Shown piece after piece: positions 5,541 to 13,101 of a DNA stretch of 14,223 bases. Both the position numbers and the translations under genes were made by a program. This DNA is from SZUA-229 sp041589455. GTDB lineage: Bacteria; Pseudomonadota; Gammaproteobacteria; SZUA-229. Below the pieces are notes generated by a model. That model did not search any database and had not been told where the DNA came from. It saw only the letters and a program-made list of their open reading frames with translations. The stretch lies in the NCBI GenBank assembly GCA_041589455.1, contig JBFHVQ010000076.1, positions 1 to 14,223 on the forward strand, written 5' to 3'. Numbering within the stretch: the first letter of the stretch is position 1; every line of letters begins with the position of its first letter.

Positions 5541-7418
5541 ATGTTTTACACAGAGTCCTATGATGTCATAGTTATTGGTGGCGGTCATGCCGGCACCGAA
5601 GCCGCATTGGCGGCGGCGCGTATGGGCTCAAAAACCCTGTTGCTAACCCACAATATTGAAACCCTCGGGCAAATGAGCTGTAACCCGGCGATTGGAGGGA
5701 TTGGTAAAGGCCACTTGGTAAAAGAAATCGATGCCATGGGTGGCATTATGGCGAAGGCAGCAGACAAGGGTGGTATACAGTTCCGTACCCTGAATAGTCG
5801 CAAAGGCCCGGCCGTTAGGGCAACTCGTGCCCAGGCGGATCGCCAGTTATATCGTCAGGCGATACGTATTGCGCTGGAAACGCAGCCGAATCTATCGATT
5901 TTCCAGCAGGCAGTAGATGACCTGATTATCGAAAATGATCAGGTAGTGGGTGTGGTGACTCAGATGGGCCTGAAGTTTAAATGTAAGGCGGTAGTGTTAA
6001 CCGTTGGAACCTTCCTGGGTGGTCTTATCCATATTGGTATGAGTAATCACTCCGGTGGTCGTGCCGGTGATCCACCTTCAATTGCATTGTCAAAACGTCT
6101 ACGCGAAATGCCATTCCGTGTCGATCGATTAAAAACCGGTACACCACCACGAATTGATACACGCTCCATTGATTATTCAGAATTACAGGAACAACCTGGC
6201 GACACACCAACCCCGGTATTTTCACTCACTGGTTCGGTAGACGACCACCCCGAACAGATCAGTTGCCATATCACATATACCAACGAGCGCACCCATGAAA
6301 TTATTCATGGTGGGCTGGATCGTTCCCCTATGTATTCCGGTGTCATAGAAGGTGTCGGTCCACGCTATTGCCCATCGATTGAAGATAAAGTGATGCGTTT
6401 TGCGGATAAAGATTCACACCAGATATTTATCGAGCCGGAAGGTTTAAACAGCTTTGAAATTTATCCCAATGGGATTTCTACTAGCCTCCCATTTGATGTG
6501 CAGCTGCAGCTGGTGCGTTCGATAAAGGGTTTTGAAAATGCATTTATTACACGGCCGGGTTACGCGATAGAATATGATTTTTTTGACCCAAGAGATTTAA
6601 AACCAACATTGGAAACCCGTTTTATTAATGGTCTGTTTTTCGCAGGACAAATTAACGGCACCACCGGTTATGAAGAAGCTGCTGCACAGGGCTTACTCGC
6701 TGCGACGAATGCTTCGTTACAGGTACAGGGTAAAGACAGCTGGTATCCTCGTCGTGACCAGGCCTACATCGGAGTACTTGCCGATGACCTGATTACAAAT
6801 GGAACACAGGAACCGTATCGCATGTTTACTTCACGCGCTGAGTATCGTTTGATTTTACGTGAAGATAATGCCGACTTGCGTTTATCAGAAAGCGCGCATG
6901 AATTAGGTTTGCTGAGTAATACACAATGGCAGGTATTTAGTGAAAAACGTGAAAGCATCGAACGCGAGCAACAGCGTTTACACAATCTGTGGATTCAACC
7001 CAGCTCTAACGCTGCTAAAACATTAGAGTCGGTACTGGCTAAGCCATTAAGCAAAGAGTCACGCGCACTGGATTTATTAAAGCGTCCAGAAATGGATTAC
7101 CAGAAACTCACAACCGTTGCAGAAATTGGCCCGGCAGTAGAAAATCCATTGGTAGCAGAGCAGGTAGAAATTCAGGCAAAATATGAAGGCTACCTGAATC
7201 GTCAACAGGATGAAATTGAGAAAGCTCGACGTTATGAAGATAAGAAAATCCCTGATGCAATGGAATACGATCAGGTTAAAGGTTTATCAAACGAAGTTCG
7301 CCAGAAACTGATTGATCATCGTCCTGCAACATTGGGGCAGGCAGGAAGAATTTCCGGAGTTACACCTGCGGCGATTTCACTATTACTAGTGCATATTAAG
7401 AAGATTGGGCATTCGTAA
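5541..7418 (+). CDS. mnmG: tRNA uridine-5-carboxymethylaminomethyl modification enzyme MnmG
   Basis: MnmG (GidA), with MnmE, installs the carboxymethylaminomethyl group at position 5 of the wobble uridine (U34) of several tRNAs, using FAD, NADH and methylene-tetrahydrofolate in the cytoplasm. The 625-residue length is normal. The FAD motif GGGHAGTEAALAAARMG is at 13-29. The conserved cysteines Cys47 (SCNPAIGGIGKGHLVKEID) and Cys277 (GPRYCPSIEDK) are both present, as are VRATRAQADR, GTFLGGLIHIG and the late FAD-contact region GQINGTTGYEEAAAQGL. The C-terminal helical domain, which contacts MnmE and tRNA, includes the final QAGRISGVTPAAISLLLVHIKK. The start is fixed by the family's N-terminal FYTESYDVIVIGGG. 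It is followed by a 240-base gap and then genes of opposite direction, not by rsmG as in many relatives. Confidence 0.97.
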   Translation: MFYTESYDVIVIGGGHAGTEAALAAARMGSKTLLLTHNIETLGQMSCNPAIGGIGKGHLVKEIDAMGGIMAKAADKGGIQFRTLNSRKGPAVRATRAQADRQLYRQAIRIALETQPNLSIFQQAVDDLIIENDQVVGVVTQMGLKFKCKAVVLTVGTFLGGLIHIGMSNHSGGRAGDPPSIALSKRLREMPFRVDRLKTGTPPRIDTRSIDYSELQEQPGDTPTPVFSLTGSVDDHPEQISCHITYTNERTHEIIHGGLDRSPMYSGVIEGVGPRYCPSIEDKVMRFADKDSHQIFIEPEGLNSFEIYPNGISTSLPFDVQLQLVRSIKGFENAFITRPGYAIEYDFFDPRDLKPTLETRFINGLFFAGQINGTTGYEEAAAQGLLAATNASLQVQGKDSWYPRRDQAYIGVLADDLITNGTQEPYRMFTSRAEYRLILREDNADLRLSESAHELGLLSNTQWQVFSEKRESIEREQQRLHNLWIQPSSNAAKTLESVLAKPLSKESRALDLLKRPEMDYQKLTTVAEIGPAVENPLVAEQVEIQAKYEGYLNRQQDEIEKARRYEDKKIPDAMEYDQVKGLSNEVRQKLIDHRPATLGQAGRISGVTPAAISLLLVHIKKIGHS

Positions 7419-7658
7419 TTTTCTGAGGTGTTACAGGTGACTAATCTGACACATATATTGAATTGGTGAAATATGAAACGATGTTGACTATTAATTTCTA
7501 ACTTGTAGTTAACACGGGTGTAGACAACATATTTTTAGATGAAGTAGCGTGAGCGTAAATACCATATCAGTATATGGTTAAGCCTAAACAATAAAAGTCT
7601 GTTTGAAACTCAATATTCCAAAATATAAAAATGATTCTTATATTGATAGGGTAATTAA

Positions 7659-8525
7659 CTAAACCTGATACTCTGGCTGTTTTTTAAATCGATTATATGT
7701 CCATTGATATTGCTGCGGTGCTTCATCAATTACAGATTCTATATCTGAATTTAACTGAGCAAGTGCATCATCAAGCTCCAGCGACGCTAGATCCCGGGAT
7801 GTCTCTTTAAAAACCAATTTGAAGCCACTGCTATCTTCTAATCGTTTTGCGTAAGTCAGCAGGACGACGGCATTGGTTTTTTTGGCGAGTTTTGGAAGTA
7901 GGGTCATGGTGTAACATGGCTGGTTAAAAAACGGCGCGAATTGTCCGTTTTCTCGAGGAGACTGATCGGGAAGTATCATGCTCAACTGTTTACTCTTGAG
8001 TGCTTTACTCATGGCTCTAATACCTGTGGTATCTGCCGAGACTAAAGTGGCACCTGTTCGTTGTCTTGCCTGTTTTATAATTGAATCTGCTTTCGGATTT
8101 TTCTGTGGTGAGTACATTGTGGTGACAGGGTAATGTTGGGAGCAATACAGATTTACCATTTCCCATGAGCCAAAATGAGGTACAGCAAGAATAATACCTC
8201 GACCTTGTTGCTGTGCCTGCTGAATAAGCTGCTCGTTTTCACAGGATTGGATTAACTTGAGTGCCTTTTGTGGTGATGAATGCCACACTTTTCCAGTTTC
8301 TAAAATGACTTTACAGGTTTCAGTTAGTGTCTTTTTTGCCAGTTCAGTTTGTTGATTATGATTCAGTTGTGGATAGCAGAGGCAAATGTTTTTTTCAGTG
8401 ATACGCCTGATTCGACAATTGCTACGCCAGACAATATTGCCAATGCCTAAGCTGATAATATGTAATAGTTTAAGAGGGAGTATTGAGGTAATAAAAAGAA
8501 CAAACTTAAGCAGGATAATATTCAT
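7659..8525 (-). CDS. Lipid A biosynthesis acyltransferase, LpxL/HtrB family
   Basis: The 288-residue protein belongs to the late (secondary) Kdo2-lipid A acyltransferases, inner-membrane enzymes that move an acyl chain from acyl carrier protein to lipid A. A single N-terminal hydrophobic segment (about 3-32) would anchor it. The catalytic HX4E motif is seen as HFGSWE (His117, Glu122) after the strand GIILAVP. Other family marks are NICLCYPQL (46-54), the conserved SPQKNPK, ILPDQSPRENGQFAPFF and the final YQWTYNRFKKQPE. It is somewhat shorter than E. coli LpxL (about 306). Which acyl position or chain it uses cannot be told, and related enzymes act on other lipids such as ornithine lipids or aryl polyenes. 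It lies in reverse orientation between mnmG and rsmG, with no biosynthetic partner gene beside it. Confidence 0.88.
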   Translation of the reverse strand: MNIILLKFVLFITSILPLKLLHIISLGIGNIVWRSNCRIRRITEKNICLCYPQLNHNQQTELAKKTLTETCKVILETGKVWHSSPQKALKLIQSCENEQLIQQAQQQGRGIILAVPHFGSWEMVNLYCSQHYPVTTMYSPQKNPKADSIIKQARQRTGATLVSADTTGIRAMSKALKSKQLSMILPDQSPRENGQFAPFFNQPCYTMTLLPKLAKKTNAVVLLTYAKRLEDSSGFKLVFKETSRDLASLELDDALAQLNSDIESVIDEAPQQYQWTYNRFKKQPEYQV

Positions 8526-8828
8526 ACAAAACTACAGTGGATACTTTGAACAGCACAAAATAACAGGCAGGGTGATGCCCATATATAGAGGTTAAGTATA
8601 TACAGTATGTTTGAAGTGGGCTAGTGCACGAATGAATGATTCGGCAAACGGTAGGATTTGGTCGGATTGCGAATAGTTAATTCTTATAGTGTAGTTTTAT
8701 CAGTGTGTGAGGCAGAAGTGGCAGAGGCTCGGCAAATGAATTCAAATAATGAGAAGCGATATATATTTATGAATAACAGTAACTTATAAAATAAAATGGG
8801 GTGATATGCAGCGAAGGTTGGCGGGTAT
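8526..8828. other. 303-base non-coding gap
   Basis: This is the upstream region of the acyltransferase gene and the downstream region of the 85-residue gene, both on the minus strand. I see no RNA gene, terminator or convincing promoter in it. Confidence 0.4.
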
Positions 8829-9086
8829 TTAACGTCTTCTTGTTGAAGGCTTCATGCTGTCAATATCGTCCTGTACCTGTTGCTGGCTACGCTCATAAAC
8901 AATTTCGCGGCCCATTACATTACCCACAAAGGCATTACCATTTGCGGTGGGAAGCAGTTTGCACTTTGTACTGTGTATACCTTCGCCCAGAACCACTTCA
9001 ATTTGATCAGAGCGTTTTGAATAAACCAGCACGTCAAGAAGCTGGTCGGAGTCGGTGTTACGCACGCGAATGGTTTCGTTATCCAT
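8829..9086 (-). CDS. Conserved 85-residue protein of unknown function
   Basis: The product starts MDNETIRVRNTDSDQLLDVL and contains the stretch VVLGEGIHSTKCKLLPTANG followed by NAFVGNVMGREIVYERS. It has no signal peptide and no membrane segment; strands dominate up to residue about 67, then a charged helix ending in TRRR. I recall similar short proteobacterial proteins with GEG-x-HS-x-C-x-L-x-PT-x-NG and MGREIVYERS, but no named function. The single cysteine (Cys42) lies within that conserved stretch. An AAAAGG about eight bases before the ATG supports translation. A 104-codon plus-strand frame covers the same bases but has no signal or family resemblance. The gene lies on the same strand as the acyltransferase gene, 303 bases apart. 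Confidence 0.72.
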   Translation of the reverse strand: MDNETIRVRNTDSDQLLDVLVYSKRSDQIEVVLGEGIHSTKCKLLPTANGNAFVGNVMGREIVYERSQQQVQDDIDSMKPSTRRR

Positions 9087-9312
9087 ATGAATGGCCTTTT
9101 AGGTTGTCGGCTTGATTTGCAATAAAACCAGAAGTGATTCAGGGTACAGTATTTTATTAAATTAATCCTGTTAGATTGTAATAAAGAAGTTTTAATAGCT
9201 TCACGTAACCGATAGTCTATTCAAGTATGATAGTTCCTTGTCATAAACAGGAAGCGGTTAATTGCACTGGGTAACATATGGAATAAATTCGACTAGAGTG
9301 ATCTCTGGTATA

Positions 9313-9321
9313 TAGATACTT
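9313..9321 (+). repeat. TAGATACTT copy upstream of the DUF302 gene
   Basis: This is the same nine bases as the left arm of the inverted repeat at 1958-1987. It lies 26 bases before the DUF302 ATG. It is a single arm here, with no inverted partner nearby, so it may be coincidence. Confidence 0.25.
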
Positions 9322-9346
9322 AAGAAAGCAAAATGGAGTTAACTAT

Positions 9347-9811
9347 ATGAAAACAAGCAGCAAGGTCTTTAACGTCGTTACTATTGTGTTATCTTCGGTA
9401 ATATACAGTCATACCGTCGTGGCATCGGATATGTTTATACAGAAACAAAGCCCTTATGGTGTGAGCGAGACACTGGATCGGCTTGAGGCGGTATTAAAGC
9501 AAAAAGGTATCACTGTTTTTGCCCGGGTGGACCATGCGGCGGGCGCAAGAAAGGTCGGTCAGACAATGTCAGATACCCAGTTGCTGATTTTTGGTAATCC
9601 CAAAATGGGCACACCATTAATGAAGGAACAGCGCCTGATGGGCCTGGATTTACCGATGAAAGTATTGGCCTGGGAAAGCAGTAACAATCAAACATGGATT
9701 GCCTATACCAGTCCTGATGAGCTGAAAGATCGACATCAGCTAAAAAATGAAAAAATTATTAATAAAATGAAAAAAGCACTGAATGCGATGACCAATAAAG
9801 CCGTGGAGTAA
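9347..9811 (+). CDS. Exported DUF302-domain protein
   Basis: The 154-residue protein has a signal peptide (basic MKTSSK, hydrophobic 8-20, likely cleavage after VVA at residue 26) and then one DUF302 domain. The family's marks are all visible: SPYGVSETLDRLEAVLKQKG (35-54), VFARVDHAAGA (57-67), LLIFGNPKMGTPLM (79-92) and LDLPMKVLAWE (100-110), followed by YTSPDELKDRHQL. The biochemical role of DUF302 is not established; some members occur beside redox or stress genes. A GGAG eight bases before the ATG is a good ribosome binding site. A TAGATACTT copy lies at 9313-9321, just upstream. It precedes rsmG by about 43 bases and may be transcribed with it. Confidence 0.88.
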   Translation: MKTSSKVFNVVTIVLSSVIYSHTVVASDMFIQKQSPYGVSETLDRLEAVLKQKGITVFARVDHAAGARKVGQTMSDTQLLIFGNPKMGTPLMKEQRLMGLDLPMKVLAWESSNNQTWIAYTSPDELKDRHQLKNEKIINKMKKALNAMTNKAVE

Positions 9812-9854
9812 AAATCAGGCTAGAATATCCGGCTTTGATTGATTGTGGGTAGTT

Positions 9855-10472
9855 ATGCAGCCAGAAGACCGACTAAAACAGGGCGTCCAGCAACTAAGTC
9901 TAAATATCTCGACAGAAACACAGGATAAGCTTATGGCTTATTTGCACCTGATGCAGAAGTGGAATAGGGCATATAATCTGACGGCTATCCGCGAACTGGA
10001 TGATATGGTGATTAAGCACCTGTTGGACAGTTTGAGTATCCTGCCCTATATCGATCAGTCACCCATCCTCGATGTGGGTACCGGCGCAGGCCTTCCAGGT
10101 ATACCATTGGCGCTATGCCTGCCCGATCATCAATTTGTTTTGCTTGACAGTAATGGTAAGAAAACACGTTTTCTGACACAGGTAAAAATCGAGTTAGGTA
10201 TTGAAAACATTGACATTATTCATAGTCGCATAGAAGAATACCAGAGTGATACCGGATTCGAGATTATTACCTGTCGTGCCTTTGCGGCATTAAATACTAT
10301 ATTGGATCGCACGCAACATCTGGTAACATCAACAACACGAATTATGGCTATGAAGGGTAAGGAAGCAATGCCCGAACTGGCCAAGGGCTATTGCCAGCAG
10401 GCAGTGTATAAGTTACAGGTACCCTGGTTAGATGAAGAGCGGCACCTGATAGAAATAACCAGCGTAAGCTAA
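9855..10472 (+). CDS. rsmG: 16S rRNA (guanine-527-N7)-methyltransferase RsmG
   Basis: RsmG (GidB) methylates N7 of G527 in 16S rRNA using S-adenosylmethionine; its loss is known to give low-level streptomycin resistance. From the ATG at 9855 the protein has 205 residues, typical for the family. The marks are KWNRAYNLTAIR (35-46), the SAM-binding motif ILDVGTGAGLPGIPL (71-85), FVLLDSNGKKTRFL, the conserved ITCRAFAALN, and the final LQVPWLDEERHLIEI. A TTG at 9843 in the same frame would add four residues; I prefer the ATG because the family's conserved N-terminal helix begins after it and TTG starts are rarer. It is followed by parA after 12 bases, the usual rsmG-parA-parB order. Confidence 0.95.
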   Translation: MQPEDRLKQGVQQLSLNISTETQDKLMAYLHLMQKWNRAYNLTAIRELDDMVIKHLLDSLSILPYIDQSPILDVGTGAGLPGIPLALCLPDHQFVLLDSNGKKTRFLTQVKIELGIENIDIIHSRIEEYQSDTGFEIITCRAFAALNTILDRTQHLVTSTTRIMAMKGKEAMPELAKGYCQQAVYKLQVPWLDEERHLIEITSVS

Positions 10473-10484
10473 AAGACGAATTTC

Positions 10485-11279
10485 ATGGCAAGAATAATCG
10501 CAGTAACCAATCAAAAAGGTGGCGTGGGTAAAACCACAACATCCGTTAATCTGGCAGCCTCACTGGCTCAAACACGTAAGCGTGTATTACTGGTGGATCT
10601 GGATCCACAGGGCAATGCCACGATGGGCAGTAATGTCGATAAGCATGAGCTTGAGCACAGTGTGTTGGACCTGTTGCTGGCAGAATCTGAAATACAGCAA
10701 TGTATCCATAAGCCGGAACAGGTGGGCTACCATGTGATTCCGGCCAATAGCGACCTGACTGCTGCAGAAGTTGAGCTAATGGATATTGATGGACGCGAGT
10801 CGCGCTTACGCAATGCGTTGGAGCAGGTTAAAGCAGATTATGATTTTGTAATTATCGACTGCCCCCCCTCGTTAAACATGTTGACGCTAAATGCCCTGGT
10901 CTCGGCGCATGGCGTGCTGATCCCCATGCAGTGTGAGTATTATGCACTGGAAGGACTGTCTTCTCTGATGGAGACTGTTGAGCAGGTGCGCAGCAGCGTG
11001 AATCCAGCGCTGGAAATTGAAGGTCTTCTGCGTACCATGTATGACCCGCGTAATCGACTGGCTGTTGATGTATCAGAACAGCTAATAGAGCATTTTGGTG
11101 ATCGGGTATATCGTACTGTAGTACCACGTAATGTGCGTCTGGCAGAGGCGCCATCTCATGGTGTACCGGTGATGAATTACGATAAAACCTCGCGTGGTGC
11201 ACTGGCTTACTTTTCCCTAGCCGGTGAAGTGATCCGCAAACAGGTAAAGACATCACAGCCTGCGAATGCAGTCGCCTGA
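10485..11279 (+). CDS. parA: Chromosome partitioning ATPase ParA (Soj)
   Basis: ParA binds ATP as a dimer on nucleoid DNA and moves ParB-parS complexes, segregating the origin region. The 264-residue protein has the deviant Walker A box KGGVGKTT at 11-18 with signature Lys11 and Lys16, the A' region VDLDPQGNAT (38-47) and the Walker B stretch DFVIIDCPPSLNMLT. Near the C-terminus it shows TVVPRNVRLAEAPSHGVPV, typical of chromosomal Soj-type proteins. The absence of an N-terminal helix-turn-helix domain separates it from large plasmid ParA (type Ia) proteins. It starts 12 bases after rsmG and precedes parB by 73 bases, so rsmG-parA-parB is a probable operon. Confidence 0.96.
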   Translation: MARIIAVTNQKGGVGKTTTSVNLAASLAQTRKRVLLVDLDPQGNATMGSNVDKHELEHSVLDLLLAESEIQQCIHKPEQVGYHVIPANSDLTAAEVELMDIDGRESRLRNALEQVKADYDFVIIDCPPSLNMLTLNALVSAHGVLIPMQCEYYALEGLSSLMETVEQVRSSVNPALEIEGLLRTMYDPRNRLAVDVSEQLIEHFGDRVYRTVVPRNVRLAEAPSHGVPVMNYDKTSRGALAYFSLAGEVIRKQVKTSQPANAVA

Positions 11280-11352
11280 GGCTATTCAAGTAAGTAAAAT
11301 CAAAAGCTTAAGTTATAAACTGGGCTGATAGACAGAATTTAAAGAGTAATAC

Positions 11353-12264
11353 ATGGCAGCTAAAAAACGAGGTCTTGGACGGGGCTTAAATGCACTACTG
11401 GGCAGTGCGGCAGACGTTAAACAGTTAACCGATCCCAAACCTGAGCCGACGACTGCGCCTGCAGAATCGGCTAAGACAGTCAGCGGTGAGGGTCTGCGTC
11501 ATATTCCGGTGGAGTTGATCCAGCGAGGCACTTATCAGCCGCGTGTACACTTTGAGCCAGAATCCTTACAGGAACTGGCAGAGTCTATTAAAGCACAGGG
11601 CGTGGTACAGCCAATTGTAGTGCGTCCCATCAGCGCAGGTCGTTACGAGTTAATCGCGGGTGAGCGTCGCTGGCGTGCGACACAGCTTGCTGGGTTACAA
11701 GAAATTCCGGCAGTTGTTAAAGAGCTTAACGACCAGGCTGCGGCTGCGGTTTCATTAATTGAGAACATCCAGCGTGAAAACCTGAATCCACTGGAAGAGT
11801 CGCGTGCCTTACAGCGCCTGATTGATGAATTCGATATGACTCACCAGCAGGTGGCAGAAGCGGTTAGCCGCTCACGCACCACGGTAACCAATCTGCTGCG
11901 CCTGAAGGATCTGAATGAAGATGTGAAGATTCTGGTAGATGAGCGCCAGCTAGATATGGGTCATGCTCGTGCCCTGTTGTCCCTGAATGGACATGAACAG
12001 AGTATGCTGGCGAAAAAAGCCGCGGATCAGGGCTGGTCAGTGCGTGAAATCGAAAAACAGGTGAAGAAACAGCTTAATCCGGCACCTAAAGCGACAGAGG
12101 CAACATCAAAAACAGATCCGGATATCAAGCGACTGGAAGAACAGGTTGCTGAGCGGCTTGGAGCATCAGTTGAGGTTCAGCATAAGTCGAATGGTAAGGG
12201 AAAGCTAATTATTAACTATACCAGTCTCGATGAGCTTGACGGTATCCTCAATAAAATCAAATAG
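11353..12264 (+). CDS. parB: Chromosome partitioning protein ParB (Spo0J)
   Basis: ParB is a CTP-dependent clamp that loads at parS sites near the origin, spreads and stimulates ParA. The 303-residue protein has the N-terminal ParA-stimulating peptide KKRGLGRGLNALLG (4-17), a flexible Pro/Ala-rich linker, the nucleotide-binding domain with GERRWRA (103-109) and ENIQREN (137-143), a helix-turn-helix (THQQVAEAVSRSRTTVTNLL, about 163-182) and a C-terminal dimerisation domain (RLEEQVAERLG to GKGKLIINYTSLDELDGIL). All sections are present. No parS-like dyad matching its usual target is seen in this window. A 444-base gap separates its stop from the atpI start. Confidence 0.96.
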   Translation: MAAKKRGLGRGLNALLGSAADVKQLTDPKPEPTTAPAESAKTVSGEGLRHIPVELIQRGTYQPRVHFEPESLQELAESIKAQGVVQPIVVRPISAGRYELIAGERRWRATQLAGLQEIPAVVKELNDQAAAAVSLIENIQRENLNPLEESRALQRLIDEFDMTHQQVAEAVSRSRTTVTNLLRLKDLNEDVKILVDERQLDMGHARALLSLNGHEQSMLAKKAADQGWSVREIEKQVKKQLNPAPKATEATSKTDPDIKRLEEQVAERLGASVEVQHKSNGKGKLIINYTSLDELDGILNKIK

Positions 12265-12612
12265 TTTCCATATAATCTCGTCTGCATATCGTGGTGGTGT
12301 CTTGCGGAGAGCGGTGGGCTGTCATGGCGTACTGTTCTAATCTGGCGTTGAAAAGTCACAATCTCTCAGCCGAATTAAAAATTTACTGCTATACATAAAG
12401 ACCGGTTTAGTCGAGCCATACAAGCAATATGCCCTCGCTGAATTTAAGCTTGCCATGTTGTTAGCTAATGATGAGTCAGTTTCTTTTGTCTTATCAGTAA
12501 CCTGGAGTGTATCGACAATATTACCCAGGCAACAAGAGATAAATCCTTGCAAAAACTAAGCTGAAACAGTGATTCTGCCTGAAACATTAATAATTCAGGA
12601 GTTACTAAAATA

Positions 12613-12648
12613 AATTGGGCTTATTGAGACATTAAGGTTGACCCAATT
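12613..12648. promoter_or_regulatory. Dyad overlapping the atp -35 box
   Basis: AATTGGG (12613-12619) and CCCAATT (12642-12648) are perfect inverted copies with a 22-base spacer. The right arm overlaps the end of the -35 hexamer at 12638-12643, so a bound protein could block or help RNA polymerase. TTGACCCAA is also followed at once by a second TTGACCC. Function is inferred. Confidence 0.35.
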
Positions 12649-12666
12649 GACCCTGGCACCTATAAT
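12638..12666 (+). promoter_or_regulatory. Sigma70 promoter of the ATP synthase operon
   Basis: A -35 TTGACC (12638-12643) and a perfect -10 TATAAT (12661-12666) are separated by exactly 17 bases. This is the best promoter match in the window. The predicted transcription start is near 12673, leaving a leader of about 36 bases to the atpI ATG. It means that translation cannot begin at the TTG at 12667 on this transcript. Confidence 0.78.
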
Positions 12667-12708
12667 TTGCGCGCATTTCTGCGACGCTTTTTGCGTTTAG
12701 TCAAGGCA

Positions 12709-13098
12709 ATGCTAAAAACAGGCACCACACAGATTAAGAAATTACTGCTGATTCAGTTTATCTTGAGTCTATTTATTGGTGCAGTCAGTGGCTTGCTCGG
12801 TTACACCGAGGCAGTGTCTGCAATTGCCGGTGGCCTGATTGCCAGCCTGACGAATGGATACTTTGCATGGAAAGTCTTCGCAAAGCAGCAGGAGACTGAA
12901 TCGGCACAAATCCTCTCAACCTATTACCGGGCAGAGGTCGGCAAGATTATTTTGACCGTAATGTTGTTTGTATTTGTGTTTAACACAATCAAACCCCTAA
13001 GCGTGATAGCGCTAATGAGTGCTTATCTGTTAATTACAATGATTCCCTGGTTGGCGTCATTTTTTGTGAATGACGACGACAAGAATTGGAGAGAATAA
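12709..13098 (+). CDS. atpI: ATP synthase subunit I (AtpI)
   Basis: AtpI is a small inner-membrane protein encoded first in many atp operons; it is thought to help assemble the c-ring. From the ATG at 12709 it has 129 residues with four hydrophobic segments: LLLIQFILSLFIGAVSGLLG, AVSAIAGGLIASLTNGYFAW, IILTVMLFVFVFNTI and LSVIALMSAYLLITMIPWLA. The middle contains GGLIASLTNGYFAWKVF, the family's typical loop, and YYRAEVGKI before the third segment. The frame is open upstream to a TTG at 12667, but that codon directly abuts the -10 box and precedes the expected transcription start, so the ATG is preferred although its ribosome binding site (AAGG, three bases away) is poorly spaced. atpB follows after three bases. 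Confidence 0.9.
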   Translation: MLKTGTTQIKKLLLIQFILSLFIGAVSGLLGYTEAVSAIAGGLIASLTNGYFAWKVFAKQQETESAQILSTYYRAEVGKIILTVMLFVFVFNTIKPLSVIALMSAYLLITMIPWLASFFVNDDDKNWRE

Positions 13099-13101
13099 AG
13101 A

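Larger units (their letters stand above)
12265..12708. other. Non-coding gap between parB and atpI
   Basis: No convincing gene lies here; a 71-codon minus-strand frame inside has no recognisable features. The left part has a TATAAT at 12271-12276 and then a G-rich stretch (about 12288-12330). A weak dyad CCTGAA...TTCAGG lies at 12578-12599. The right part carries the atp promoter and its flanking dyad. Confidence 0.5.

Noticed and set aside
8362..8370. DnaA-box-like TGTGGATAG
   Set aside because: A single one-mismatch box inside the acyltransferase coding region, with no other boxes near it.
8801..9115. 104-codon plus-strand reading frame
   Set aside because: It is antisense to the conserved 85-residue gene, which has a ribosome binding site and family-like motifs; the plus-strand product shows neither.
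10852..11289. 145-codon minus-strand frame inside parA
   Set aside because: It is a shadow of the parA coding frame, rich in His, Pro and Arg as expected for an antisense reading.
12337..12552. 71-codon minus-strand frame in the parB-atpI gap
   Set aside because: No ribosome binding site, no domain and no signal peptide; the length is within chance for a gap of this size.
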